Positions 51,825 through 59,859 of a stretch of DNA of 64,000 nt are shown here, piece by piece. Origin of the DNA: Paenibacillus dokdonensis. GTDB lineage: Bacteria; Bacillota; Bacilli; Paenibacillales; Paenibacillaceae. The stretch's first letter is position 1. Every line of letters starts with the position of its first letter. The DNA is taken from the NCBI RefSeq assembly GCF_004916975.1, contig NZ_STGQ01000001.1, positions 1-64,000 of the forward strand, read 5' to 3'. The notes beneath the pieces were generated by a model that was not told the origin of the DNA, did no database searches, and saw only the letters and a program-made list of their open reading frames with translations. The position numbers and the translations under genes were made by a program.

Positions 51825-51873
51825 AAGCGCCGCTTGATTTGCCAGTTAAGGCTTACATCAAGGGCGCTTTTTC
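51825..51873. terminator. Terminator between sco and the Toprim gene
   Basis: Stem AAGCGCC(G)CTTGAT/ATCAAG-GGCGCTT with an 18-base loop and T5. Confidence 0.8.
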
Positions 51874-51886
51874 ATTTGCTTTTCCA

Positions 51887-52237
51887 TCAGGAATAGAAGG
51901 GAGGATCGGGATAGAGGATATATTCTTCCAGTCCCGCCTTTTCAAGCTGGGCAACCAGATATTCGACGGGTGTACCTTCAACCCCGGGATACCCTCTCCG
52001 GGTGTATATATGACCCGCATCAGGAAAGGCATCGCGAAGCACGCCGCGGATTCTTTTACCGGAGCTGTCATTATCCATAAATAAATATACTTCTTCATCT
52101 TTGATTTCTTTGCGCAGTGACTCCAGCTTGATGGAATTGAGCGTGCCAAAAGTACATAAAATCCGGATTTCATCTTGAAGCAGCCGGCGGAGCTTGCTGC
52201 GGTCATTTTTTCCCTCGACAATAATAAATATGGACAT
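51887..52237 (-). CDS. Small Toprim-domain protein
   Basis: A 116-residue protein that is little more than a Toprim domain: the acidic motif IIVEGKNDRSKL (Glu near residue 8) and the DxD motif YLFMDNDSSGKRIRG. Similar stand-alone Toprim proteins in Bacillus (YusF type) are uncharacterised; related domains act in primases and in 5S rRNA maturase M5. GAGGTGAG is six bases before the ATG. Confidence 0.82.
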   Translation of the reverse strand: MSIFIIVEGKNDRSKLRRLLQDEIRILCTFGTLNSIKLESLRKEIKDEEVYLFMDNDSSGKRIRGVLRDAFPDAGHIYTRRGYPGVEGTPVEYLVAQLEKAGLEEYILYPDPPFYS

Positions 52238-52361
52238 GACGATCTCACCTCGGGTACAGGAGCCGACAAGCTCCTATCGAAATTCCCCGGGAAATGTTGA
52301 AAGGACAATGACTTTCGTCCCCGGTTCTCCCTTAGTGTAGCTCTTTTCCGGCAAGCCATGC

Positions 52362-52404
52362 AAAAAAAACAAGACGATCTGTCCGGGTGGAGGCAGACCG
52401 TCTT
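52362..52404 (-). terminator. Terminator of the YjcZ-like gene
   Basis: On the minus strand AAGACGGTCTG/CAGATCGTCTT with a 12-base loop, followed by GT8. Confidence 0.85.
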
Positions 52405-52420
52405 TGAAGAATCGATTAGA

Positions 52421-52576
52421 CTAGCACCAGAAGGCGCGCAGAATAATTACCAACAATATAAAGAGCACCAGGATAACTCCAACGTTATTACATCCTCCCA
52501 TGACTGGCGAAACTACTGGAGCTACAGGAGCAACTGGTGCTACAGGACCGCAGCCACAGTGACCTATATGACCCAT
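52421..52576 (-). CDS. yjcZ: YjcZ family small sporulation membrane protein
   Basis: A 51-residue protein: Gly/His/Cys start (MGHIGHCGCG), a run of PVAPVAPVAPVVSP, then one hydrophobic segment VILVLFILLVIILRAFWC at the C-terminus. This matches the YjcZ family of small spore-associated membrane proteins. ATG 52576 is preceded by GGGGTGAT; a longer in-frame start at 52615 is not supported. Confidence 0.78.
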   Translation of the reverse strand: MGHIGHCGCGPVAPVAPVAPVVSPVMGGCNNVGVILVLFILLVIILRAFWC

Positions 52577-52683
52577 ACCTATCACCCCACTCTCTTTTCT
52601 GGTCGCATAACACAATGTATCTTATGTGGGTAGAGGTCATAAGTATTGTGCAGAGGCCTAGGGAGGGAGATTTAGGTATTAAC

Positions 52684-53853
52684 CTATGATGCTGGAGTTT
52701 GATTGACATTGGGATACAGCAGGGAGCCCGGCTTGCGGCTGATTGGGAGCAGCATAAGTCCTGTCATCAGCAGTACAAAGGCAATAAAGTAAGGAGAGAC
52801 AAAGTCGCGCAGCTGCCCGGCTGCGATGGGCCCGATAAAGGAACCTATGGACATGGCTATGGACTGCAGCGAGAAGACCCTGCCCAGTTTAATGCCTCCA
52901 CTCAGCTGAATAAACAATGAGGCCATCGCCGGGAAAATAACGCCCTTCGCCATCCCGAGAACGAATAGCGCTGCAGTCAAAGGGATGGATTGAAGTGCGG
53001 CGAGACTATAGAAGCAAACTGCGAGCAGCAGGATTCCACTGAGCACTCTTTTGTAAGGGGAGTAACGGTTAACAAAAAGCATGCTCAGCGTGAGTAATGC
53101 ACCGATACTCATAATGGAAAACAGAATGCCGGTTGATTTGATTCCCTCCATGCCGGTGGAGCGTAATGGCAGCTCAAAGAATAGTATTCCCTGTGAACAT
53201 GAAATGACGAAAGGCAGAATATATATGCGCCAAGGTACTTGGACTTTTGTTGAGGTGGGGTTAACCGCCGCTTCAGGTGCTTCAGCAGCAGAGTGAGCCG
53301 CTTTACGGGCAGCTCCGGGCACACTGAATATGGCCATAAGTCCGGTGGCGATCAGCAGCCATCCCAGGCTTTGGAAGGTAGCTGAATATCCGGCTTTGGC
53401 AACGATAAATGCGCCCGCTGCAGGTGATACGACGGAGGCAAGCGTATGTACAACGCCATGTCCTGACATGAATTTGCCCTGGGTCACTTTGTCGGAGGAC
53501 AGCGAAGCCAGCAGTGTCAGGCAGGCGGGGGAGAGAAAGGCCAGGACAAAACCGCTGATAGAGCGCAGCACGAGCAGCTGCCATGGATAATGAACCTGAG
53601 ATTGCAGCAGCAGCACGATTCCGGCTGAAACGAGGCTGAAAATAATATAACGGCGGCTGCCATGCCTGTCGATGACGGTTCCGGCGATCAAATTACCCGG
53701 CAGATGCGTGAGGGCGTAAATGCCCATCATCCAGCCGATAAAGACAGGCGCAGCCCCGAGTGACACTGCAAAAGGAGTTAAGATGGGATATTGGGCATGA
53801 AGATCAAAGAAAGCCAGAAACAAAAACATGTACAGCCAAATTGCGGTTTTCAC
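52684..53853 (-). CDS. MFS transporter (drug:H+ antiporter type)
   Basis: A 389-residue 12-segment MFS protein. The loop 2-3 signature is GTVIDRHGSRRYI and segment 4-5 region RSISGFVLAFLSPACLTLLAS resembles antiporter motif C-like sequences; a Pro/Ala-rich central loop separates halves. Start GTG 53853 follows AAAGGAG by eight bases; a longer frame has TTG but no site. Substrate unknown. Confidence 0.8.
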   Translation of the reverse strand: MKTAIWLYMFLFLAFFDLHAQYPILTPFAVSLGAAPVFIGWMMGIYALTHLPGNLIAGTVIDRHGSRRYIIFSLVSAGIVLLLQSQVHYPWQLLVLRSISGFVLAFLSPACLTLLASLSSDKVTQGKFMSGHGVVHTLASVVSPAAGAFIVAKAGYSATFQSLGWLLIATGLMAIFSVPGAARKAAHSAAEAPEAAVNPTSTKVQVPWRIYILPFVISCSQGILFFELPLRSTGMEGIKSTGILFSIMSIGALLTLSMLFVNRYSPYKRVLSGILLLAVCFYSLAALQSIPLTAALFVLGMAKGVIFPAMASLFIQLSGGIKLGRVFSLQSIAMSIGSFIGPIAAGQLRDFVSPYFIAFVLLMTGLMLLPISRKPGSLLYPNVNQTPAS

Positions 53854-53977
53854 GTGAGCGGCTCCTTTCTGTGCAAAAGACAAGTTATGATCTACATGTA
53901 CGCTTGTACTTGGGGGAATAGACCCTATTTTTCAATATGGCTGTACTTCAGAAGAGTGAGGACCACACCAGTGCAGG

Positions 53978-54007
53978 CTGACAGCCTATAAGGTAATCAT
54001 GTATAAT
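53978..54007 (+). promoter_or_regulatory. Promoter of the 54081 gene pair
   Basis: CTGACA (53978-53983), 18-base spacer, TATAAT (54002-54007). Confidence 0.65.
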
Positions 54008-54080
54008 CTATAAGGCGGACCTCATGCTCGATAGATTGAGAGTCTGATAACAAGCTTTGGCTGATGGGAGTGGTAAGTGA

Positions 54081-54536
54081 ATGAATACGCAGGTTTGGTC
54101 CGATTTTTTGCAGCAAAACTGGCTGGTGATCGTTATTGCTCTCATTGTGCTGTTTGTGGTCCTGAATCTAGTAAAAACAATGGTGAAATGGGCTCTGGTC
54201 ATTGTCATCATCGTGGCCGTGGTAGTTTACAGCGGGGTTTCACTGGAGAAAATTAAGGACGTTGTGAACGATGTGAAGACGGAGGCCGTGGATAACCTGA
54301 AAAGTGAAGCGACAAATGTCATGATGAAGGAAGCCAAAGAAGCGAAATATACATCGGATGCGGCCGGGAACTTTACGATTACGACGCCTAATCTGGAGAT
54401 GACAGGCCAGAAGGGCAAGGACAAGGTGGATGTGTCACTCCGGGGCGTATCGCTCGGGCAGTGGAAAATCAGCGACAACGTCCAGTCGTTTATCGCTGAA
54501 TCCAAGAATAACTCAAATGTTACCTCTGGTAAGTAG
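54081..54536 (+). CDS. Hypothetical membrane-anchored protein
   Basis: A 151-residue protein with two adjacent N-terminal hydrophobic segments (about residues 14-34 and 36-52) and an external domain of about 95 residues: a charged helix (LEKIKDVVNDVKTEAVDNLKSE) followed by beta-strand-like segments (NFTITTPNLEMTGQKGKDKVDVSLRG). GGGAGTGG upstream. It is 42 bases before a transglutaminase-like membrane protein and likely shares its transcript and site of action. Confidence 0.7.
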   Translation: MNTQVWSDFLQQNWLVIVIALIVLFVVLNLVKTMVKWALVIVIIVAVVVYSGVSLEKIKDVVNDVKTEAVDNLKSEATNVMMKEAKEAKYTSDAAGNFTITTPNLEMTGQKGKDKVDVSLRGVSLGQWKISDNVQSFIAESKNNSNVTSGK

Positions 54537-54578
54537 AGCAGGCTTTTTCCATGCCGCAACCTGGAGGGAGGTCATCTT

Positions 54579-55733
54579 ATGCTGCAATCATGGATGAAGA
54601 GTCTGCAGGAATTCAATATCATCTCGATTTTTCTGCTGCTGATTATGCTCGTTTCGCTGTTTCAAGGCTGGCGCCGTGGAGCATCGCGTTCGGCCGGAAG
54701 ACTCCTCTCCCTGCTCAGGGAGGGAGTTTTTATTGTGGTGGCCCTGGTGCTGTCCGTGCCTTTTACGCTATGGATATCGCCTAAAGTACAGGAATGGCTG
54801 ACGCAGTACACGAGCTCCATGCCGAACCGTAACCTGAAAGCCTGGGAACAGATTTACTATACGTTCATGTCTTCCATGGCTGATTTTCCGCTGCTGCGGT
54901 TTGCTGTGCTGTTTATATTGAGCTATAGCATGATACGCCTGCTTATGCGCTGGCTTACGGTACTCGTTTTTGGTGGGAAGGGCGCTCTGTTCGCGCCGGG
55001 GACAAGGCAGTCCTCATCGATTTTTAGCCGCATGTCAGGGGCGCTCATCGGCCTCTTGATCGGTGCAGGACGCTGTATTGTTGTCGTGGCGCTGCTGTTT
55101 GTGTATGTATCACTGTATCCGAGTTCTGATTTTACCCGTTATGTCGAAGCATCTCCGATTTATCAGGAGGGGGCGCAGCGGGTCATTGAGCCATTATCCG
55201 GACATTTGGTGAAGGATAAGCTGCCGGTATTCACGAAGGCCGTGGAAAAAGAACTCAGCGGCATTATGCAGCGCAAATACGAAGTCATCGATCATGCGAT
55301 TCCGGATGATATTGATGCGGCCGCCGCCGATATCGTCAAAGGAGCGAAGACGGATGAGGAAAAGGCTCGGCGCTTGTATGATTGGGTAGGCTCAAGAGTG
55401 CAATACGATTACGGCAAGGTCGATGACTATGAGCAAAAGGGAATTTGGCATGAGCAGGATCCGCAGAATACGTTTGATACGAAAAAAGGGGTCTGCATTG
55501 ACTATGCCCGTCTGTATGCGGTTATGGCCCGTTCGCAAGGACTGCAGGTTCGGGTGGTTACCGGGCAGGGATACAACGGACAAGGCGGCTACGGACCGCA
55601 TGCCTGGAATGAAGTGTACCTGAGTGAGAATAAAAAATGGATTCCGCTGGATCCAACCTGGGCCCAAAGCGGCAACTGGTTCAATCCACCGAATTTTGCG
55701 GCGACGCATATTCGGGACGGTGTCCTCACATAA
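54579..55733 (+). CDS. Membrane-anchored transglutaminase-like protein
   Basis: A 384-residue protein. Residues 1-185 hold about four membrane segments in a CvpA-like arrangement. Residues about 215-384 form an extracytoplasmic transglutaminase-like (papain-fold) domain with the triad Cys (KKGVCIDYARLY), His (GPHAWNEVYL) and Asp (IPLDPTWAQSG). Such proteins act as proteases or amidases rather than cross-linkers in many bacteria; the target is unknown. GGAGGGAGG precedes the ATG. Confidence 0.85.
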   Translation: MLQSWMKSLQEFNIISIFLLLIMLVSLFQGWRRGASRSAGRLLSLLREGVFIVVALVLSVPFTLWISPKVQEWLTQYTSSMPNRNLKAWEQIYYTFMSSMADFPLLRFAVLFILSYSMIRLLMRWLTVLVFGGKGALFAPGTRQSSSIFSRMSGALIGLLIGAGRCIVVVALLFVYVSLYPSSDFTRYVEASPIYQEGAQRVIEPLSGHLVKDKLPVFTKAVEKELSGIMQRKYEVIDHAIPDDIDAAAADIVKGAKTDEEKARRLYDWVGSRVQYDYGKVDDYEQKGIWHEQDPQNTFDTKKGVCIDYARLYAVMARSQGLQVRVVTGQGYNGQGGYGPHAWNEVYLSENKKWIPLDPTWAQSGNWFNPPNFAATHIRDGVLT

Positions 55734-55750
55734 ACCTGGGTATTGAAAAG

Positions 55751-55800
55751 AAAAGGAGCTGTACCGCATGCCTTAGCTGGCATGGGTACAGCTCCTTTAT
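55751..55800. terminator. Bidirectional terminator
   Basis: Two-tier perfect hairpin: AAAGGAGCTGTACC/GGTACAGCTCCTTT outside, CATGCC/GGCATG inside, loop TTAGCT. Confidence 0.93.
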
Positions 55801-55818
55801 TATTGCACAGCCGTTTGT

Positions 55819-57648
55819 TTAAGCTGGCAGTTTGATGGTTTGTCCTGGATAGATCAGGCTGGCATTTTTAATATGATTCAGGTTTTGCAGGACTCTCCAG
55901 GTCGTTCCGTATTTCAGGGAAATGGAGTAAAGGGAGTCCCCTTTTTTCACTACATACACGCTTGCTGCAGGAACCGGTGTCGGTTTTGCCGGCTCAGGCT
56001 GCGGCTTCACTACGGGTGCTGTCGGCTTTTCCGGTTCTGGTGCTGGAGCCGGAGTTTCCGGCTTGGTTGGCTCAGGTTGTGGAGCAGGAGCTGCAGACGC
56101 TGCACCTTCGGTGATACGTCCTTGCGGCTCAGCTGGCACATTGCCGCCTTTTTGAATATAAGAGATCAACGCTTCATCCAGCGCGCCGTACATACCGGCT
56201 TGCGGATATTTGTTGAACATGGTGTATTCGTCGCCGCCAATGGACATGAAGTCGTTGGTAGCCAGTGTGTATGTTGCTTTCAGGTCAATCGCTTTGTCGC
56301 CGACCATGACGGAATGCACGCGGCTTCCCTTTGGCTTGGACTTATCAATTTTGAAGCTGACACCGGATACCTGCGGGAAGCCGCCTTTGGATTCCGGATA
56401 GTCGGATACGCCGTTTTCCAGAGCGGCCACGATATCTTCGCCGGTTACTTTAAGCTGTACGATCTGGTTGCCGAAAGGCAGGACGGTTACGATATCCCCT
56501 TTGGTAATGGTACCGGCTTCAATGGAAGCGCGGATACCGCCGCCGTTGGTCAAGCCAACATCGGATTTGCTCACATCGCGCATCGCATCGGCTAAGAGAT
56601 CGCCGAGGTTCGTTTCGCTGGTGCGTGCCTTTTCACGGGAGCCTTCAAGCTTGACTGGTGTTTCACCGACTTTTTCCTTCAGGATCGGCTCTTGTTCCTT
56701 TTGGATGGAAGCCACGAGAGAGGCGACTTTTTCATCAGGCTTGATGTCTGCAGCCTGTTTTTCGTCGACCAGCTTTGCTTCCTTCTTCACGACTTTGCCG
56801 CCGTTTACCCACAGATCCACGACGCCGACATATTTGGTGTATTCACCGGCGCTGGCAATCAGCGTGTTGTTGTCGGCATTCAAACCGTGTTCGAGTACGG
56901 TATGGCTGTGGCCGTCGATGAAGACATCAATGCCGGGTACTTCTTTTACCAGCTTCAGGCTGGTATCGATGCTGGACTTGTCTTCGCCCAAATGACCGAC
57001 TGCAACGATGACGTCCGCTTTCCCTTTCAGCTCATCCACCATTTTCTTGGCTTCGACCGCTGGATCGGCGAACTTGAGTCCTTCCACGTTTTTCGGACTG
57101 GTTTTATAAGCGGTTTCCGGTGTGCTGAAGCCAATAATACCGATTTTCACGCCGTCCACTTCTTTAATGATATAAGGTTTAAAAAGATCAGATCCATCCG
57201 ATTTTTTTACATTGGAGCTTAGCATAGGGAACTTCAGCATCTGGGACAGCTCGACCAGACGGTTCCAGCCGTAGTTGAATTCATGGTTGCCAGGAACCAT
57301 GGCATCGTAGCCCATTTCATTCATGACCTTTACGATGCTCTCACCGCGGACCAGTGTGGCAAATGGCGTACCGTGAAGGGCATCACCCGCATCCAGCGTA
57401 AGCGTATCCGGATTTTGACTGCGGTATTGATTGAATATCCCCGTAACCTTAGCGAAACCCATTTCTGGTGAAGAAGCGACTGCGCCCGCATGCATGTCAT
57501 TCGTGTGCAGGATGGTAATATGCTTGCCGCTTGGAGCAGCTGGCGCCGTTCCGCCTGAGGTTCCATCCGCCGCCGCAGCTGTTCCGATCGAACCGACCAA
57601 TAGCCCGGTGCTCAGCAGAATAGAAGTGAACCATTTACTTTTGACCAT
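55819..57648 (-). CDS. Secreted 5'-nucleotidase/metallophosphatase with LysM domain
   Basis: A 609-residue exported protein. Signal peptide (residues 1-27, ending AAAAD). Metallophosphatase domain: TILHTNDMHAG, LDAGDALHGTPF, VPGNHEFNYG, DVFIDGHSHTVLEHG. 5'-nucleotidase C-terminal domain: TNLGDLLADAMR, LTNGGGIRASI, VLPFGNQIV, ATNDFMSIGGDEY. A Pro/Glu/Lys linker (about residues 512-562) leads to one LysM repeat (YVVKKGDSLYSISLKYGT), which holds the enzyme on peptidoglycan. It releases phosphate from extracellular nucleotides. Confidence 0.93.
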   Translation of the reverse strand: MVKSKWFTSILLSTGLLVGSIGTAAAADGTSGGTAPAAPSGKHITILHTNDMHAGAVASSPEMGFAKVTGIFNQYRSQNPDTLTLDAGDALHGTPFATLVRGESIVKVMNEMGYDAMVPGNHEFNYGWNRLVELSQMLKFPMLSSNVKKSDGSDLFKPYIIKEVDGVKIGIIGFSTPETAYKTSPKNVEGLKFADPAVEAKKMVDELKGKADVIVAVGHLGEDKSSIDTSLKLVKEVPGIDVFIDGHSHTVLEHGLNADNNTLIASAGEYTKYVGVVDLWVNGGKVVKKEAKLVDEKQAADIKPDEKVASLVASIQKEQEPILKEKVGETPVKLEGSREKARTSETNLGDLLADAMRDVSKSDVGLTNGGGIRASIEAGTITKGDIVTVLPFGNQIVQLKVTGEDIVAALENGVSDYPESKGGFPQVSGVSFKIDKSKPKGSRVHSVMVGDKAIDLKATYTLATNDFMSIGGDEYTMFNKYPQAGMYGALDEALISYIQKGGNVPAEPQGRITEGAASAAPAPQPEPTKPETPAPAPEPEKPTAPVVKPQPEPAKPTPVPAASVYVVKKGDSLYSISLKYGTTWRVLQNLNHIKNASLIYPGQTIKLPA

Positions 57649-57751
57649 GTAACTTCATGACCTCCCTATAGTAAATAGATAATATTTCCTTCTATTATAT
57701 TTTAATAGACTATTGGAAAGGTGTAATAAGACTAACGAATCATTTATTGTC

Positions 57752-58228
57752 CTATGGTTGAAAAAAAGTATGCATTTCCTGCGGGATGCCATTACGCCTG
57801 CAATAATCCTGCACAGTCTCTTCCTGTTGAAAAGTTGTTCCCGCCGTCAACAGCAGAATGGCGAAACGATTGGCCTGCCGTTCGAGCTTACCAGGTGAAA
57901 AATAGGAGTGCTCTTCCAGAAAAAAACGGTTGATGCCCTTATGCAGCCTGTCGTGTCCGAGCTCATGCGCACATACGAATCGCTGCCATTCGGGAGAAAG
58001 CTGGTTGTGTATCACAATAAACCGTCTTCGCAGCTTGCGGTAGTACAGCCCCTTGGTTGATGTGCCAAGATCAGTGTAGCGGATATGTATGCCAAGCGCG
58101 CTTGCAAGCTCAAAGGGACAGCTGGTTTTGTGTTTGCGGGTTAACTTTCGAATGATGTCATCCACAGTGTTCACCTGCTTTGTCGGTTGTAGTCGAAAGT
58201 CGCCAGCTTGGGGTGAGCTATTTCCCAT
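57752..58228 (-). CDS. ImmA/IrrE-type metallopeptidase
   Basis: A 158-residue protein with the zinc motif HELGHDRLH (about residues 89-97) and a downstream Glu region (LERQANRFAILLL), the ImmA/IrrE (DUF955) fold. In ICEBs1 and phages, ImmA cleaves the partner XRE repressor to allow induction. It overlaps the XRE gene by 11 bases, the usual pairing. The ATG at 58228 has a weak site; a start nearer VDDIIRKL is possible. Confidence 0.88.
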   Translation of the reverse strand: MGNSSPQAGDFRLQPTKQVNTVDDIIRKLTRKHKTSCPFELASALGIHIRYTDLGTSTKGLYYRKLRRRFIVIHNQLSPEWQRFVCAHELGHDRLHKGINRFFLEEHSYFSPGKLERQANRFAILLLTAGTTFQQEETVQDYCRRNGIPQEMHTFFQP

Positions 58229-58667
58229 CCGGAGTTCCGTTATGGTTTTTCTTCCTCTTATTCATTTGTTTGGCCTCCCAAAACAATCCGGTTAGTACAT
58301 CCTTGATCCGCTGCTTATCCTCCTGATCGAGAGGAATCCCGTCAAACATCAGCTCGCCGTCTTCTTCCAGCATTTTTTTAAAATCACGCTTGTCCTTGTA
58401 GGTGGCCCACGCAGGTGATTGTTCCGCCGCGTTCATGCCGTCTGCCTCTTCCAGATAGCCCGCCGCACTCATCAGCTCTCCATATGAAGCATCCAACGCA
58501 TCGGCCAGTTTGCGGATGGTAGTGGCTTTGGGTATGCCGCGCACACCGTTCTCCATTCTGGATATTTGCGAATTGCTGATGCCGGCTGCTTCCGCCAATT
58601 GATTGATCGTTAAACCTTGCTGCTCTCGCAGCTGCTTCATCATCATTCCAAATTCGTTCTCCACCAT
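58218..58667 (-). CDS. XRE family repressor (ImmR/phage type)
   Basis: A 149-residue repressor with an N-terminal helix-turn-helix (MKQLREQQGLTINQLAEAAG, SNSQISRMENGVRGIPK; residues about 9-48) and a C-terminal region likely to bind or be cut by ImmA. Start ATG 58667 has GAAGGAG seven bases upstream. Divergent from the ArpU-type gene; palindromic ACCAAAAGG sites lie in the gap. It probably silences the tail module. Confidence 0.9.
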   Translation of the reverse strand: MVENEFGMMMKQLREQQGLTINQLAEAAGISNSQISRMENGVRGIPKATTIRKLADALDASYGELMSAAGYLEEADGMNAAEQSPAWATYKDKRDFKKMLEEDGELMFDGIPLDQEDKQRIKDVLTGLFWEAKQMNKRKKNHNGTPDGK

Positions 58668-58721
58668 ATGCCCACTCCTTCGATATAAAGCCTGCACTTT
58701 CTTCGTAACTATACCCTTGTG

Positions 58722-58735
58722 TTACCAAAAGGTAA
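58722..58735. promoter_or_regulatory. Repressor operator 1 (candidate)
   Basis: Perfect palindrome TTACCAAAAGGTAA in the gap between the XRE repressor and the ArpU-type gene. Confidence 0.55.
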
Positions 58736-58751
58736 AGAAAAGATGTGTATT

Positions 58752-58769
58752 TTATACCAAAAGGCATAA
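58752..58769. promoter_or_regulatory. Repressor operator 2 (candidate)
   Basis: TTATACCAAAAGGCATAA shares ACCAAAAGG with operator 1, centre 32 bases away (three helical turns). A degenerate third copy, AACCAAAAAGTGGT, is at 58831-58844. Confidence 0.5.
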
Positions 58770-58859
58770 AAGAGGAGATAATCTTGTCTTTATCCTCTGA
58801 AAAGGTTCAAATTTGCTGTTTTACGTCATTAACCAAAAAGTGGTATGTTAACATTATTA

Positions 58860-58879
58860 TACGAACAAAAATACGAACA
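58860..58879 (+). repeat. Direct repeat TACGAACA upstream of the ArpU-type gene
   Basis: Two copies of TACGAACA (58860-58867 and 58872-58879), 12 bases apart, about 45-65 bases before the start codon. The CGAAC core also appears in the dyad at 59544. Confidence 0.55.
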
Positions 58880-58924
58880 CACCAGAAGTAAATTCAATTA
58901 TTTAATAAGAAGGAGTGCATACCT

Positions 58925-59392
58925 ATGGAAAAGGGACTGCCGGAACTGGACCGCCGCAAAACGCAAACCGCCGTCGAGGCTTTGCTTGAAAAATACCGTA
59001 TTTATAAAACCATCACCTTTGAGGCGAGGGAGGCAAGCATGACGGCTTCTTATACGGAACGCTTTCATGGCCCGACGAACGTGACCTCGGATCAGACCGC
59101 TCAGATTGCCGTTCATAATGTGGACGTGCCCGCGGCAAGAAGAGCGTACTGCGAGATAATTGAGTCGATAGTGGAGCGGCTTGGAGAACGGGAACAGCTG
59201 ATCATCCGCGAACGTTATCTGAAGCAGGACGATGTATTCGACTATAAGATCTACAACTATATTCTGGATCCGCCGGTCAGTAAGGACACGTATACGAAGG
59301 TCCGGACCAAGGCTTTTTATAAAATGGCGCTGGCATTTGCGGACAGAGGATTGTTGAAGCTGGGGGATCTGCAGAAGGGGAGGCTGGGATGA
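58925..59392 (+). CDS. ArpU family phage late transcriptional regulator
   Basis: A 155-residue sigma-like protein of the ArpU type: N-terminal helical LDRRKTQTAVEALLEKYRIYK and a C-terminal region with HTH character (VERLGEREQLIIRERYL, VSKDTYTKVRTKAFYKMALA). ArpU proteins switch on late phage genes such as tail and lysis modules. AGAAGGAG upstream. Placed between the repressor pair and the tail genes, it is the probable activator of the module. Confidence 0.85.
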   Translation: MEKGLPELDRRKTQTAVEALLEKYRIYKTITFEAREASMTASYTERFHGPTNVTSDQTAQIAVHNVDVPAARRAYCEIIESIVERLGEREQLIIRERYLKQDDVFDYKIYNYILDPPVSKDTYTKVRTKAFYKMALAFADRGLLKLGDLQKGRLG

Positions 59393-59445
59393 GAAGCTGC
59401 CTGTTCGATGATCATAATGATATGAAGAGAGAACGCTAAAGAGCA

Positions 59446-59476
59446 GCCGGGGGCCTGAGAAGGTCGCCGGTTTTTT
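59446..59476 (+). terminator. Terminator of the ArpU-type gene
   Basis: Stem CCGG-GGCC/GGTC-CCGG type hairpin with loop TGAGAA and T6. Confidence 0.8.
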
Positions 59477-59543
59477 AATTTCAAGAAAGGTAAACGTCGA
59501 GGACTTCACATCCTTATATCGTAATAAAACAACACCCTTAAAA

Positions 59544-59561
59544 TACGAACATACATTCGTA
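59544..59561. promoter_or_regulatory. LexA (SOS)-box-like dyad
   Basis: TACGAACATACATTCGTA is a perfect dyad (TACGAA/TTCGTA). Its core CGAAC-ATAC-ATTCG matches the Gram-positive LexA box CGAAC-N4-GTTCG at nine of ten conserved positions. A TACTAT hexamer overlaps its right edge. Confidence 0.5.
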
Positions 59562-59691
59562 CTATTTTCATCCGCCGATGCTCTTTAATCCATCCGTTTC
59601 ACCGTCAGCGCATCCCATTCAGGGGTGTAAGATTATAGCATCGGAAATGAAGACAAGAGGACAATCCGAAGACAAAAACAGTCAAATGCGA

Positions 59692-59715
59692 GCCGGCCAT
59701 CAGGGCCGGTTTTTA
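59692..59715 (+). terminator. Terminator before the tail genes
   Basis: Stem CCGGCC/GGCCGG, loop ATCAG, T5. Confidence 0.85.
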
Positions 59716-59778
59716 TATGCGGTGATTGTCTTTTGAACGCATTTCCGGTGCATATGACGACGGGAAGGAGGGGCCGTA

Positions 59779-59859
59779 TTGAGAAAGAGAACAGACTTTA
59801 GTAACGCAGAAGCAGGATTTAGGGCCAAGGGGGAAAAGGTTCGGCTGGCTGCAGCATGA
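59779..59859 (+). CDS. 26-residue ORF coupled to the first tail gene
   Basis: TTG start seven bases after AAGGAGGGG, the strongest ribosome site of the region; peptide LRKRTDFSNAEAGFRAKGEK plus a short end. Its TGA overlaps the next ATG (ATGA), so it may serve to load ribosomes for that gene, or be the remnant of a lost gene. No similarity recognised. Confidence 0.45.
   Translation: MRKRTDFSNAEAGFRAKGEKVRLAAA

Larger units (their letters stand above)
59393..59778 (+). other. Non-coding gap between the ArpU-type gene and tail genes
   Basis: 386 bases with no convincing gene: the ArpU terminator (59446-59476), a LexA-like dyad (59544-59561), a second terminator (59692-59715) and GGAAGGAGGGG (59762-59772), the ribosome site of the next ORF. 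The stretch 59562-59691 could be a short transcript between the dyad/TACTAT (59560) and the second terminator. Confidence 0.6.

Noticed and set aside
51853..52359. 168-codon minus-strand ORF
   Set aside because: Different frame across the Toprim gene, which has both Toprim motifs and a good ribosome site.
59391..59439. 16-codon ORF overlapping the ArpU-type stop (ATGA)
   Set aside because: Too short, no similarity, and it ends just before the terminator; nothing but the overlap supports it.
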